A stretch of DNA of 64,000 nucleotides, taken from positions 1-64,000 of the forward strand of contig NZ_JAVAMA010000007.1 in NCBI RefSeq assembly GCF_030730875.1. The letters run 5' to 3'. The DNA comes from Sphingomonas sp. DG1-23 (GTDB lineage Bacteria; Pseudomonadota; Alphaproteobacteria; Sphingomonadales; Sphingomonadaceae). Position 1 is the first letter of the stretch; each line of letters opens with the position of its first letter. Shown piece by piece: positions 43,773 through 52,005 of the stretch. Below the pieces are notes generated by a model that did not search any database, was not told the DNA's origin, and was given only the letters and a program-made list of their open reading frames with translations. The translations under genes and the position numbers were made by a program.

Positions 43773-43966
43773 TCCCTCTCCCCTTGATAGGGGAGAGGAT
43801 AGCGCAGCTTGGCAGCTTGCTGCCTAGCGGAGGTTGGTGAGGGGTAGAGCGAGGCAAAGCCTCGCGCGGCTTCTGCGAAGCCGCTCACCCCTCACCCAGC
43901 GCCGACTAAAGGCCTTGCTTCGCAAGACCTAAGTCTGCGCAACCCTCTCCCCTCGAGGGGAGAGGG
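43773..43966. repeat. CCCTCTCCCC-type REP doublet
   Basis: CCCTCTCCCCTTGATAGGGGAGAGG at the left end and a 24-bp perfect palindrome with core CCCCTCGAGGGG at 43943-43966 flank about 145 bp that include smaller palindromes. It separates two convergent genes, so it is a likely shared barrier to transcription. Confidence 0.85.
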
Positions 43967-43975
43967 AAGCGTCGG

Positions 43976-46240
43976 TCAGAATGCCGCGCGGACGGTCAAT
44001 TGGACCAGCGGGCCCGAATGCTCGCGCTCGATCTCATACTCGTCGAGATCGCCGGCCGCGCGGTTGTCGAGGATTTCCGCGAGCGTGTCGCCGTCATATT
44101 TGCGGAAATCCTCATATTTCACTCGATCGAGCAGATTCTGCGCCGAGAGGCGGACGACGAAATTCTCGCCGAAGCGCTTCTCGACAAAGGCTTCGAGATC
44201 GGGATCGTAGCGCAGGCGGATCGTCTCGTCGAAATTGCTCTCGGTAGCCGCGCTGCGGCCCGAGATCGTCGCGCCGAAGCTCACGCCCGCATTGCGCAGA
44301 TTCTGGATGACGCCGAAATTATAGACATGGTGCGGCTGATTGTTGAACCGGCGCTTTTCGAGCGTGAACGGGTCGGTCGTCTCGCTGTCGAGCCAGGTGT
44401 AGTTAGCGAAGATGCCGGTGTCGGGCATGCCGAACAGAGTCAGCGGCGCCGACAGATCGAATTCGACTCCCCATGCCTTGCCGTCGCCGATATTCTGCGG
44501 CGTGAATGCGCGGCCTTCGTCATTGTCGGGGTTTTCGCCGAGCGAGACCAGCTCGATCAGGTTGCTGATGTCGCGATAGAAGAAGTTCACTCCGGCGATG
44601 CCGCTGCCGCCGATGCGATGCTCATAGCCGACATCCACGCCCCATGCGCGCTGGTTGCGCAGCGACGGGTTGCCGGTGATCACGTCATCGTCGCCGGGAC
44701 CTTCGTCGGTGATCGGGCCGAGCAGATCATAGTCGGGACGGCGGATGGTGCGCGCCACCGATGCGCGGAACTGGCCGCCGCCGGTGGCATAGCGCAGGCT
44801 GAGCGAGGGATTGAGCAATTCGTCATTGTAGCGTGCCGAATCGGCGGTGCCGGTGATGTTGCGGCGGGTGATCTCGTAGCGCGCGCCGCCGTCCACGCTG
44901 AGCGGGCCGGCGTCGAAGCTCAGCCGGAGATAAGGCGAATAGCGATCCTCCTTGATCCGGAAGCTCTCGCTGAGAAAGGCGCCGTCGTTGAGGCCGTTGC
45001 GCTTCTTGAACAGGAAGTCCGAGCCGATCTTGACCTTGAGCCCGTCCTCCGCGCCGAACGCGCCGAACATGGTGGCGGTGAGTTCGGTGTCGGCGATGCG
45101 GATCGCTTCCTCGTCGTCGAGTTCGACATCGCCGAGATCGTCTTCGTTATCGCCGACGAACACCTTGGTGTCGGTATGGTCGCGGAACCTGTTCCACCCG
45201 CCGGCGAGGCCGAGTTCGAATCCGCCGAGCGGGATGCGCGCGTCGCCGGTGATCGCCCAGGTCTGCTGGCTGATCCGCTCTTGTTGGACCTCGACTTCGT
45301 CGAAATCGAGATCCGCATCCTCGAGCGTGACCGAGGTCTCGTCCTCGTCGCGATCGGTGTCGACGAAGAAGCCGTTGAGACGGATGCGGCCGCCCTCGCC
45401 GAACTGGTGGCTGATCTCGGCGCTGCCCGAGAAATCGGTGCCGTCGCGGGTGTCGCTCTGCGCCTCGAAATCGCTGAACTCGGGATCGCCGACATAGTTG
45501 CTGTCCTCGGGATTGCCGGGGAAGCTCTTGTCGTCGGTGCCGGGCTCGCCGCCGAAGCGGTACGACACCTTCTTCTTGGGATTGCGGCGCTTCTGGTAAT
45601 TGAGCGCGACCCAGTAATCGGTCGCCGCGTCGATCTTGCCGGCATAAGCCAGCGCGCCCGACGGACGGATCACGCCGTCGCGGGTGTTGAGCAAGGCGCC
45701 GGCCTTGAGGAAGCCGCCCTCGAACGCCGCCGATTCCTTGGTGACGACGTTGAGCGTGCCGGCGATGCCGTCGCTCGGCTGATCGGGGCGCGGTGCGCGG
45801 ACGATCTCGATCCGCTCGACCAGCTCGGCGGGAATGCGATCGACGAAGAAGCTGCCGTCGCTCTCGCCCCCCGGCGCGCGGCGGCCGTTGATCAGCACGT
45901 TGGTGAAGCCGCCCGGGAGCCCGCGGAACTGGACCTGGTCATATTCGAGCACGTCCGAGGTAAAGGTCGCGCCGGGGACGCGCTTGAGCATCTCGCCGAC
46001 CGATACCGGCTCGAACTTCTGGAAATATTCGAGATCGTAGGACAGCACCGGATTGGTATCGGCGGTGCGGTTGCGGAAGAAAATCTCGCCGGTGACGATG
46101 ATCTCATTGGCGCGCTGCTCCGCCTCGGGCTGGCTCTCGGCGACCGGCTGGCCGCTGTCCTGGGCATGCGCGGGTACGGCCGCGAGCAATGTCGCCAGCG
46201 CAGCCAGCGCCGACCCACGCAACAGGTGCGAAACAATCAT
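43976..46240 (-). CDS. TonB-dependent outer-membrane receptor
   Basis: A 754-residue receptor. The signal peptide is about 1-26 (ALATLLAAVPAHAQ). NEIIVTGE near 45 is TonB-box-like; the plug (about 60-170) contains GEMLKRVPGATFTSDVLEYDQVQFRGLPGGFTNVLINGRRAPG. The barrel follows and ends in a terminal Phe (LVQLTVRAAF). The adjacent divergent gene encodes a phytase, 68 bp away, suggesting uptake of phytate or its breakdown products, or of an associated metal. Substrate is inferred. Confidence 0.9.
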   Translation of the reverse strand: MIVSHLLRGSALAALATLLAAVPAHAQDSGQPVAESQPEAEQRANEIIVTGEIFFRNRTADTNPVLSYDLEYFQKFEPVSVGEMLKRVPGATFTSDVLEYDQVQFRGLPGGFTNVLINGRRAPGGESDGSFFVDRIPAELVERIEIVRAPRPDQPSDGIAGTLNVVTKESAAFEGGFLKAGALLNTRDGVIRPSGALAYAGKIDAATDYWVALNYQKRRNPKKKVSYRFGGEPGTDDKSFPGNPEDSNYVGDPEFSDFEAQSDTRDGTDFSGSAEISHQFGEGGRIRLNGFFVDTDRDEDETSVTLEDADLDFDEVEVQQERISQQTWAITGDARIPLGGFELGLAGGWNRFRDHTDTKVFVGDNEDDLGDVELDDEEAIRIADTELTATMFGAFGAEDGLKVKIGSDFLFKKRNGLNDGAFLSESFRIKEDRYSPYLRLSFDAGPLSVDGGARYEITRRNITGTADSARYNDELLNPSLSLRYATGGGQFRASVARTIRRPDYDLLGPITDEGPGDDDVITGNPSLRNQRAWGVDVGYEHRIGGSGIAGVNFFYRDISNLIELVSLGENPDNDEGRAFTPQNIGDGKAWGVEFDLSAPLTLFGMPDTGIFANYTWLDSETTDPFTLEKRRFNNQPHHVYNFGVIQNLRNAGVSFGATISGRSAATESNFDETIRLRYDPDLEAFVEKRFGENFVVRLSAQNLLDRVKYEDFRKYDGDTLAEILDNRAAGDLDEYEIEREHSGPLVQLTVRAAF

Positions 46241-46308
46241 GTCATTTTCCCCTTACAAAGGGGTCACCGACCCCCGCTCCCGGGGCGCTCAACAGGACGG
46301 ATGTGAAG

Positions 46309-47412
46309 ATGCGGGGAAAGCTCGGCTACAATTTCGTTACGGCGGCATTTCTTTTGGCCGGTTGCACACCGGCCACAGCCCCGCAGACGGTCGCCCCGGT
46401 ATCTGAGTCATCGGCTTCTGCGCCTGCGACACCCGTTCCCGTGCCTGCGGCACCGACCGTCGAGGTGCCGGCGAGCGGCGAGACCGTAGCGGTCGCCACG
46501 CAGATGGCCGACGCCGCCGACGATCCGGCGATCTGGGCCCGCGCCGGGGGGGTGAATTTCGCGGGCAAGCATCACGACGGGATCATCCTCGGCACCGACA
46601 AAAAGGCCGGGCTCTATGTCTTCGGGCTCGACGGCCAGTCGCTGCAGTTCCTGCCCGAGGGGCTGCTCAACAATGTCGATTTGCGCAGCGAGGGCGACGG
46701 CTTCGTCGCCGGCGCGTCGGATCGCGGGCGGATGGGCGTCGCGCTCTATCGCTTCGCCGGCACCGGGGAGCTGGCGCCGGCGGGGTTCGTCAAGTCCGAC
46801 GTGGTCGAGCCCTATGGCTTCTGCATGGGCCGGATCGACGGCGCGCTGATCGCGGTGCTGATCGCCAAGGACGGCGAGGTGCGCGAATATGCGCTCGCGC
46901 CGGGACCGGACGGCTTCACCGGCACCGAGCGGCGGCGCTACGCGGTGGGCTCGCAGTCGGAAGGCTGCACGGTCGATGATGCGAGCGGGGCGCTGTACAT
47001 CGGCGAGGAGCTGAAGGGCGTGTGGCGCTATCCGTTGCGTGGCCCGGCGGGGACGCGGACCCTGGTCGCGGAGATCGGCGACGGTCGGCTGGTCGCCGAT
47101 GTCGAGGGCACCACGCTGATCCGCGATCGCGGGCGCACCCTATTGCTGGTGTCGAGCCAGGGCGACAGCGCGTTCGCGGTGTGGGATGTCAGCGGCGCGG
47201 CGGGGGCGGAGCGCTATGTCGGGCGCTTCCGGGTCGCCGCGGCGGGGGCGGTCGATGCGGTGACCGGGACCGACGGCCTCGACGCGTGGACCGGCGCGAT
47301 CGGGCCCTATGGCAGCGGACTGGTGGTGGTGCAGGACGACGTCAACGACGGCGGCGCGCAGAATTTCAAGCTCGTCGACTGGGCGCGTATTCGGGCCGCG
47401 CTCGGCTTGTGA
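46309..47412 (+). CDS. Beta-propeller phytase (3-phytase-like) lipoprotein
   Basis: A 367-residue protein with lipobox FLLAGC (Cys19), a Pro/Ala linker (about 20-60) and a beta-propeller phytase domain. VATQMADAADDPAIWARAG is the conserved start of these enzymes, GILGTDKKAGLYVFGLDGQSLQFLPEG and GCTVDDASGALYIGEELKGVWRYPL are typical calcium-binding propeller segments, and TDGLDAWTGAIGPYGSGLVVVQDDVND the end. It hydrolyses inositol hexakisphosphate. Divergent from a TonB receptor; the pair is common in sphingomonads. Confidence 0.9.
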   Translation: MRGKLGYNFVTAAFLLAGCTPATAPQTVAPVSESSASAPATPVPVPAAPTVEVPASGETVAVATQMADAADDPAIWARAGGVNFAGKHHDGIILGTDKKAGLYVFGLDGQSLQFLPEGLLNNVDLRSEGDGFVAGASDRGRMGVALYRFAGTGELAPAGFVKSDVVEPYGFCMGRIDGALIAVLIAKDGEVREYALAPGPDGFTGTERRRYAVGSQSEGCTVDDASGALYIGEELKGVWRYPLRGPAGTRTLVAEIGDGRLVADVEGTTLIRDRGRTLLLVSSQGDSAFAVWDVSGAAGAERYVGRFRVAAAGAVDAVTGTDGLDAWTGAIGPYGSGLVVVQDDVNDGGAQNFKLVDWARIRAALGL

Positions 47413-47452
47413 GCGGGTGGCGGGCGTGTTGCATCGACACGCCCGCCGCGCC

Positions 47453-47668
47453 TCACTCTTCCTCTTCGGTCGCCGTGTCCTCGTCATCCACCCCGAGGAC
47501 ATCTTCCTCGTCATTGTCGAGCTGCTCCTCGATCGCCTCGACGATCAGGTCGAGTTGCTCGAAGCCGGCGGTGAATTCGATCGTCTCGCCATCTTCGTCC
47601 TCGAGGTGCAGCGTGTAGTCGCCGGCGCTGTCGGGGGTGATGGTGAACTGTGCCAGGGTCCGTGCCAT
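47453..47668 (-). CDS. Small acidic protein, function unknown
   Basis: A 71-residue protein, MARTLAQFTITPDSAGDYTL then LHLEDEDGETIEFTAGFEQLDLIVEAIEEQL, ending in a long acidic tail (DNDEEDVLGVDDEDTATEEEE). The first half looks like a small beta-rich fold; the second half is highly charged and probably disordered. I do not recognise a family. A purine-rich ribosome site (AGGAG) precedes ATG 47668. Confidence 0.65.
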   Translation of the reverse strand: MARTLAQFTITPDSAGDYTLHLEDEDGETIEFTAGFEQLDLIVEAIEEQLDNDEEDVLGVDDEDTATEEEE

Positions 47669-47729
47669 GTCTCGTGCTCCTTAGGCTTCGATTGCGCCCA
47701 ACCCCGGTTTGGGGAATTGGTTGCGCGCG

Positions 47730-50228
47730 ATGACCGAGACTTTGCCGATCCACGCCGTTTTGCCCGAATTGCTCGCCGTCCTGCGCGATGCGAGCAACGC
47801 CGTGCTGGTCGCACCCCCCGGTGCCGGCAAGACCACCGCGGTGGCGCCGGCCTTGCTGCGCGAACCGTGGTGCAAGGGCGAAATCCTGTTGCTGTCGCCG
47901 CGCCGGCTGGCCGCGCGCGCCGCGGCCGAGCGGATGGCGGCGCTTGCCGGGGAGCCGGTGGGCAGGACCTTCGGCTATGCCACGCGGATGGACAGCAAGC
48001 GATCGGCGGCGACGCGCGTGACGGTGGTCACCGAGGGGATCTTCGTCAATCGGATCCAGAGCGACCCCGAACTCGCGGGCATCGCGGCGGTGTTGTTCGA
48101 CGAGGTCCATGAGCGCAGCCTCGACGCGGATTTCGGGCTGGCGCTGGCGCTCGACGCGCAGGCGGCGCTGCGCCCCGATTTGCGCCTCGTCGCGATGTCG
48201 GCGACGCTCGACGGGGCGCGCTTCTCGGGGCTGATGGGCGACGCTCCGGTGGTGGAGAGCGAGGGGCGCAGCTGGCCGCTGACGTTGCGCCATCTCGGCC
48301 GCGCCGCCGAGGCGCGGATCGAGGATAGCATGGCCGCGGCGGTGCGCATTGCGTTGCGCGAGGAAGCGGGCGGGGTGCTCGCCTTTCTGCCGGGGGTGGC
48401 CGAGATCGAGCGAACCGCCGAGCGGCTGAGCGGGCTGGACGGCCTCGCGCTGCACCGGCTGCACGGCAGCATGGAGCCCGCCGCCCAGCGCGCGGCGATC
48501 GGACCCGATTCCGAGGGGCGCCGGAAAGTCGTGCTGGCAACCTCGATCGCCGAGACTTCGCTGACGCTCGACGGGATCCGCGTGGTGGTCGATTCGGGGC
48601 TGGCGCGGCGGCCGCGCTACGATCGCGCCGCGGGAATGACGCGCCTGGTCACCGAGCGGGCGAGCCAGGCGGCGGTGACCCAACGCGCCGGACGCGCGGC
48701 GCGGCAGGGGCCGGGCGTGGCCTATCGGCTGTGGGAGGAAGCGGCGACCGCGGGCCTGCCGCGCTTCGATCCGCCCGAGATCCTCGAAGCCGATCTGTCG
48801 GCGCTGATGCTCGATTGCACCTTGTGGGGCGTCACGGATCCGCGCGACCTGGCGTGGCTCGATCCGCCGCCCGAGGCTGCGGTGAACGAGGCGCGGCGGC
48901 GGCTGACATTGCTCGAGGCGCTCGACGGCGATGGCCGGCCGACGCCGCACGGCAAGGCGATCGCGCGGCTGCCGCTGCCGCCGCGGCTCGGGCACATGCT
49001 GGTGCGGGCCGGCGAGATGGGCCTCGCGAAGATTGCGGCCGAGGTCGCGGTATTGCTCGGCGAGCGCGGGCTGGGCGGGAACGACGCCGATCTCGAACTG
49101 CGGCTGCGGCGCTGGCGGAGCGAGCGCGGGCAACGCGCGGAGAATGGGCGAAGGCTGGCGGAGAGATGGGCCAAACTTCTCCCTCTCCCCGGAGGGGAGA
49201 GGGGCAAGAGCCGCGAACTCCCCGCACTGCCCCTCTCCCAACCCTCTCCCCGAGGGGGAGAGGGCTTTGCGTTGGCCATTTGCATCGCGCTGGCTTTTCC
49301 CGACCGCATCGCCAAGCGGCGCGACGGCAGCGGCGAGAGCTGGGCCTCGGTCGGCGGGCGCGGGTTCCGGCTCGATCCTGCGTCGCCGCTGGCGCGCGCC
49401 GAATGGCTCGCGGTCGCCGAGACGCAGGGCATGGCGGCGGGGGCGCGGATATTGTCGGCGGCCGAGATCGACTATGCGACGATCGAGGCGCTGTTCGGCG
49501 ACCGCATCGAGACCCGGCGCAGCGCGCATTTCGACGCCGCCACCGGCCGGGTCGAGGCAGTGCGCGAGCGGCGGCTGGGGGCGCTGCGGCTGTCCTCGGG
49601 CCCCGACAGCGGACCGGTGGACAGTGCGGCCTTGCTGCTTGAGGCGGTACGCGCGCAGGGGCTCGGCTTGCTGCCCTGGTCCGAAGCCGCGCAGGCGCTG
49701 CGATCGCGGGCGCGGTTCGCGGGGATCGCGGCGCTGGAGAACGAAGCGCTGCTCGCCGGGCTCGACGACTGGCTGCCGCCCTTGCTCGACGGCAAGCGCC
49801 GGTTCGATGCGGTGGCGCCCGAGGGGCTGACCGAGGCGCTGCGCAACCTGCTCGGCTGGGACGGGCAAAAGACGCTCGACCGACTCGCGCCGGCGCGGCT
49901 CGAAACGCCGGCCGGATCGAGCCATGCGATCGATTACGGCGCCGAGGCCGGGCCGACCGTCGAGGTGCGGGTGCAGGCCCTGTTCGGGCTGGCCGAGCAC
50001 CCCGTGCTGGGGGACGGCACGCCTTTGGTGCTCAGCCTCACCTCGCCCGCCGGCCGGCCGATCCAGACGACGCGCGACCTGCCGGGCTTCTGGAAGGGGA
50101 GCTGGGCGGCGGTGGCGAAGGAAATGCGCGGGCGCTATCCGCGGCATCCCTGGCCCGAAGACCCGGCGAGCGCTTCGGCGACGTTGCGCACCAAAAAGGC
50201 TGATGCAAGAAACGCCGCCGCGCGTTAG
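47730..50228 (+). CDS. hrpB: ATP-dependent helicase HrpB with in-frame repeat insertion
   Basis: An 832-residue DEAH/RHA-type helicase. Walker A APPGAGKT is at 29-36, DEVH at 123-126, SATLDG follows as motif III, then LATSIAETSLTLDGIRVVVDSGL and QRAGRAARQGPG (motif VI), HA2 and the HrpB-specific C-terminal domain. ATG 47730 gives MTETLPIHAVLPEL. Residues about 483-512 (LPLPGGERGKSRELPALPLS...) are encoded by a CCCTCTCC-type palindromic repeat inserted in frame (see 49181-49264), and the frame stays open. The physiological role of HrpB is poorly known; in E. coli it is non-essential. Confidence 0.92.
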   Translation: MTETLPIHAVLPELLAVLRDASNAVLVAPPGAGKTTAVAPALLREPWCKGEILLLSPRRLAARAAAERMAALAGEPVGRTFGYATRMDSKRSAATRVTVVTEGIFVNRIQSDPELAGIAAVLFDEVHERSLDADFGLALALDAQAALRPDLRLVAMSATLDGARFSGLMGDAPVVESEGRSWPLTLRHLGRAAEARIEDSMAAAVRIALREEAGGVLAFLPGVAEIERTAERLSGLDGLALHRLHGSMEPAAQRAAIGPDSEGRRKVVLATSIAETSLTLDGIRVVVDSGLARRPRYDRAAGMTRLVTERASQAAVTQRAGRAARQGPGVAYRLWEEAATAGLPRFDPPEILEADLSALMLDCTLWGVTDPRDLAWLDPPPEAAVNEARRRLTLLEALDGDGRPTPHGKAIARLPLPPRLGHMLVRAGEMGLAKIAAEVAVLLGERGLGGNDADLELRLRRWRSERGQRAENGRRLAERWAKLLPLPGGERGKSRELPALPLSQPSPRGGEGFALAICIALAFPDRIAKRRDGSGESWASVGGRGFRLDPASPLARAEWLAVAETQGMAAGARILSAAEIDYATIEALFGDRIETRRSAHFDAATGRVEAVRERRLGALRLSSGPDSGPVDSAALLLEAVRAQGLGLLPWSEAAQALRSRARFAGIAALENEALLAGLDDWLPPLLDGKRRFDAVAPEGLTEALRNLLGWDGQKTLDRLAPARLETPAGSSHAIDYGAEAGPTVEVRVQALFGLAEHPVLGDGTPLVLSLTSPAGRPIQTTRDLPGFWKGSWAAVAKEMRGRYPRHPWPEDPASASATLRTKKADARNAAAR
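49181..49264. repeat. REP doublet inserted inside hrpB
   Basis: CCCTCTCCCCGGAGGGGAGAGGG at 49181-49203 and CCCTCTCCCCGAGGGGGAGAGGG at 49242-49264 are inverted palindromes of the same family as the intergenic copies at 20100, 37674, 43773 and 55580. They lie in the helicase coding sequence without breaking the frame and add about 28-30 residues. Confidence 0.85.
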
Positions 50229-50256
50229 AGGCGGAGCAACCCGCTTGGAGGCACCC

Positions 50257-50538
50257 GTGAAGACCGCCCGTATCTATCAGCGCCCGAAGAACGCGATGCA
50301 ATCGGGGCGCGCCCGCACCGATCTGTGGATGCTCGAATTCGAGCCGCGCATCGCGCAGCAGCCCGATCCGCTGACCGGCTGGAACGGCGGCGGCGACACC
50401 TCGAACCAGGTCCGCATCGGCTTTCCGACGCTCGAGGCCGCCAAGGCCCATGCCGAGCGCGAGGGCTATGCCTATCACGTGGTGCCGGCGCCGGAACGCA
50501 AGCTCAAGCTGCAGGCGTACGCCGACAATTTCCGGTGA
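50257..50538 (+). CDS. NDUFS4-like NADH dehydrogenase (complex I) subunit
   Basis: A 93-residue protein matching the ETC complex I subunit conserved region (NDUFS4-like): KTARIYQRPKNAMQSGRARTDLWMLEFEPR, then PLTGWNGGGDTSNQVRIGFPTLEAAKAHAEREGYAYHVV. This accessory subunit occurs with complex I in mitochondria and in alphaproteobacteria such as Paracoccus. GTG 50257 has GGAGG about 5 nt upstream. Other nuo genes are not in the window. Its stop overlaps the next start (GTGA). Confidence 0.88.
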   Translation: MKTARIYQRPKNAMQSGRARTDLWMLEFEPRIAQQPDPLTGWNGGGDTSNQVRIGFPTLEAAKAHAEREGYAYHVVPAPERKLKLQAYADNFR

Positions 50539-50864
50539 ACCCGGCGGAGCTGCTCGACGCGTGGATCGCGGCGTTCAACGCCGCCGATCCCGACGCGCTC
50601 GCCGCGCTCTACCATGACGACGCAATCAACCATCAGGTGGTGCGCGAGCCGGTGACCGGGCGCGCCGCGATCCGGGCGATGTTCGCCGCCGAGTTCGCGG
50701 CGCGGGAAATGACCTGCATCCCCGAGAACAAGTTCCGCGACGGCGACTGGGCGATCCTCGAATGGCGCGACCCGAGCGGGCTGCGCGGCTGCGGCTTCTT
50801 CCGCGTGGTCGACGGGCGGATCGCCTTCCAGCGCGGCTATTGGGATTCGGCTTCGTTCGGCTGA
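50535..50864 (+). CDS. NTF2-like (SnoaL-fold) protein
   Basis: A 109-residue protein with the NTF2/SnoaL pattern: LLDAWIAAFNAADPDALAALYHDDAINHQVVREPVTGRAAIRAMF, then GDWAILEWRDPSGLRGCGFFRVVDGRIAFQRGYWD. Such small cone-shaped proteins can be isomerases or binding proteins. The start is GTG 50535, overlapping the NDUFS4-like stop, so the two are translationally coupled. Function unknown. Confidence 0.8.
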   Translation: MNPAELLDAWIAAFNAADPDALAALYHDDAINHQVVREPVTGRAAIRAMFAAEFAAREMTCIPENKFRDGDWAILEWRDPSGLRGCGFFRVVDGRIAFQRGYWDSASFG

Positions 50865-51386
50865 GCGGGCGGAGGCGTGCGATCGGCCCGACGCCGGCTT
50901 TGCTTGACACGGTTGACACGAAAACGGGTTGGCAGCGCGCCCGGTTGACACGGTCGTCGCGGCATCATGGCGGGGTTTCGCAGGGGGGGCATCCGGTGCG
51001 GCAGGGTGCGACGGGAAGGCGCGCGCTCGGGCCCTGCGGTTGCTGCGGTTGACACGTAGACGCCTCGCCTCGGTTGACACGATGCCGATGGTCGCCTCGG
51101 CCTGAAGGAACTTGACGCCGGGGATCCGTCGCGCCGCCTGACGCCATCCGCGCTTGGCGCCTGAGCGACGCTTGCGATCGAACGACAAAGTCAAAGAGCG
51201 GACCCGCTGCGAGTCGTTTGCGTCGGCGTATCAGGCGAAATCCTATTTTGGTAGCGAGGCGGCGGCGGGCCGGGGGGATGGGCCCGGATCGGTGCGGTTT
51301 CTTTGGCTGCGCTTCGTGCGGGTGCGGTGCCGAGGAAATGCGCCGGGGTTTCAGGAGAGTTCGAAGCCTGTTAGATTCGAGCAGAG
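50865..51386. other. Gene-free region upstream of the ParE module
   Basis: This 520-bp gap holds the TTGACACG repeats (50902-51081) and then about 300 bp where I see no credible gene. Frames on either strand give Arg/Pro-rich sequence of no recognisable family. Confidence 0.55.
50902..51081. repeat. Five TTGACACG direct repeats
   Basis: The decamer GGTTGACACG occurs at 50911-50920, 50943-50952, 51047-51056 and 51072-51081, with a near copy GCTTGACACG at 50902-50911. All face the same way, with start-to-start spacings 9, 32, 104 and 25 bp. TTGACA is also the -35 consensus, so promoters or regulator sites are both possible. Confidence 0.7.
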
Positions 51387-51563
51387 ATGACCCGCGAGAA
51401 ATCCCTATTTGACGAGAGCGACCCGTCTGCCGAGGCTGCCGCCGATGCGCGCGCCGATGCCGATGTGGCGGCGGGGCGGGTAGTGCGCCATGATGCGGTG
51501 AAGCGCTGGATCGCTTCGCTGGGAACGGAAAGGCCGTTGCCGCGTCCCAAAGCCGGCGCCTAG
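51387..51563 (+). CDS. Short antitoxin of the ParE/RelE module
   Basis: A 58-residue protein: MTREKSLFDESDPSAEAAAD, then an Ala/Asp-rich segment and the conserved ending GRVVRHDAVKRWIASLGTERPLPRPKAGA. This C-terminal pattern (VVxHxAVxxWxxSxG) is common in antitoxins placed before ParE/RelE toxins. No ribbon-helix-helix or other DNA-binding domain is obvious, so autoregulation may need the toxin. A plausible ribosome site (GAGCAGAG) precedes ATG 51387. The toxin begins one base after its stop. Confidence 0.7.
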   Translation: MTREKSLFDESDPSAEAAADARADADVAAGRVVRHDAVKRWIASLGTERPLPRPKAGA

Positions 51564-51564
51564 C

Positions 51565-51840
51565 TTGCGCCGCATCGTCTGGACCGACGAGGCGATCGAT
51601 CATCTCGAAGCGATTATGGCGTATGTGCGGGCGTTCAATCCGCCCGCGGCGGACCGGCTGGGTGAAAGGCTCATCGCCGTGGCGGATAGCTTGTCAGAGT
51701 ATCCGGAGCGCGGCCGCGACTCGGGCCATGGCCGGCGGGAGATGACCACCGTCTGGGCGTATGTGCTGCGTTACCGTGTGGACGGCGACGCCGTGATCAT
51801 CCTGCGGAGCCTGCATGGTGCGCGAGGTGAAGAAGCCTAG
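51565..51840 (+). CDS. ParE/RelE-family toxin
   Basis: A 91-residue protein with the ParE/RelE core: RRIVWTDEAIDHLEAIMAYVRAFNPPAADRLGERLIAVADSLSEYPERGRDSG, then VWAYVLRYRVDGDAVIILRSLHGARG. The terminal LRSLHGAR block matches ParE-type toxins. ParE proteins poison gyrase and RelE cuts ribosome-bound mRNA; the sequence does not distinguish them with certainty. The start is TTG 51565, one base after the antitoxin TAG. Confidence 0.83.
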   Translation: MRRIVWTDEAIDHLEAIMAYVRAFNPPAADRLGERLIAVADSLSEYPERGRDSGHGRREMTTVWAYVLRYRVDGDAVIILRSLHGARGEEA

Positions 51841-51964
51841 GTGGGTTGCCGCTGCGAGAAATGGCTCAAGCTCTGGCGGCGCGAGTGGAAGCGCAATCTG
51901 ATCGAGCGGCAGAATCCGGCGTGGAGCGACCTTGCGGTGGGGCCGGGGCTCGAGCCGCAGCGCA

Positions 51965-51993
51965 GTGGACCCCGGCACGATGCCGGGGTGACG
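51965..51993. repeat. CACCCCGG-type REP palindrome
   Basis: GGACCCCGG CACGATG CCGGGGTGACG: a single unit between the ParE module and the convergent Panacea-linked gene. Confidence 0.75.
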
Positions 51994-52005
51994 GATGTGG
52001 CAGGC

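Noticed and set aside
44000..46306. Open frame antisense to the TonB receptor (over 760 codons)
   Set aside because: Composition follows the complement of the receptor codons, and no motif or ribosome site supports it.
50902..51081. CRISPR array
   Set aside because: Repeats are only 10 bp with irregular spacing and no spacers of uniform length; no cas gene is near.
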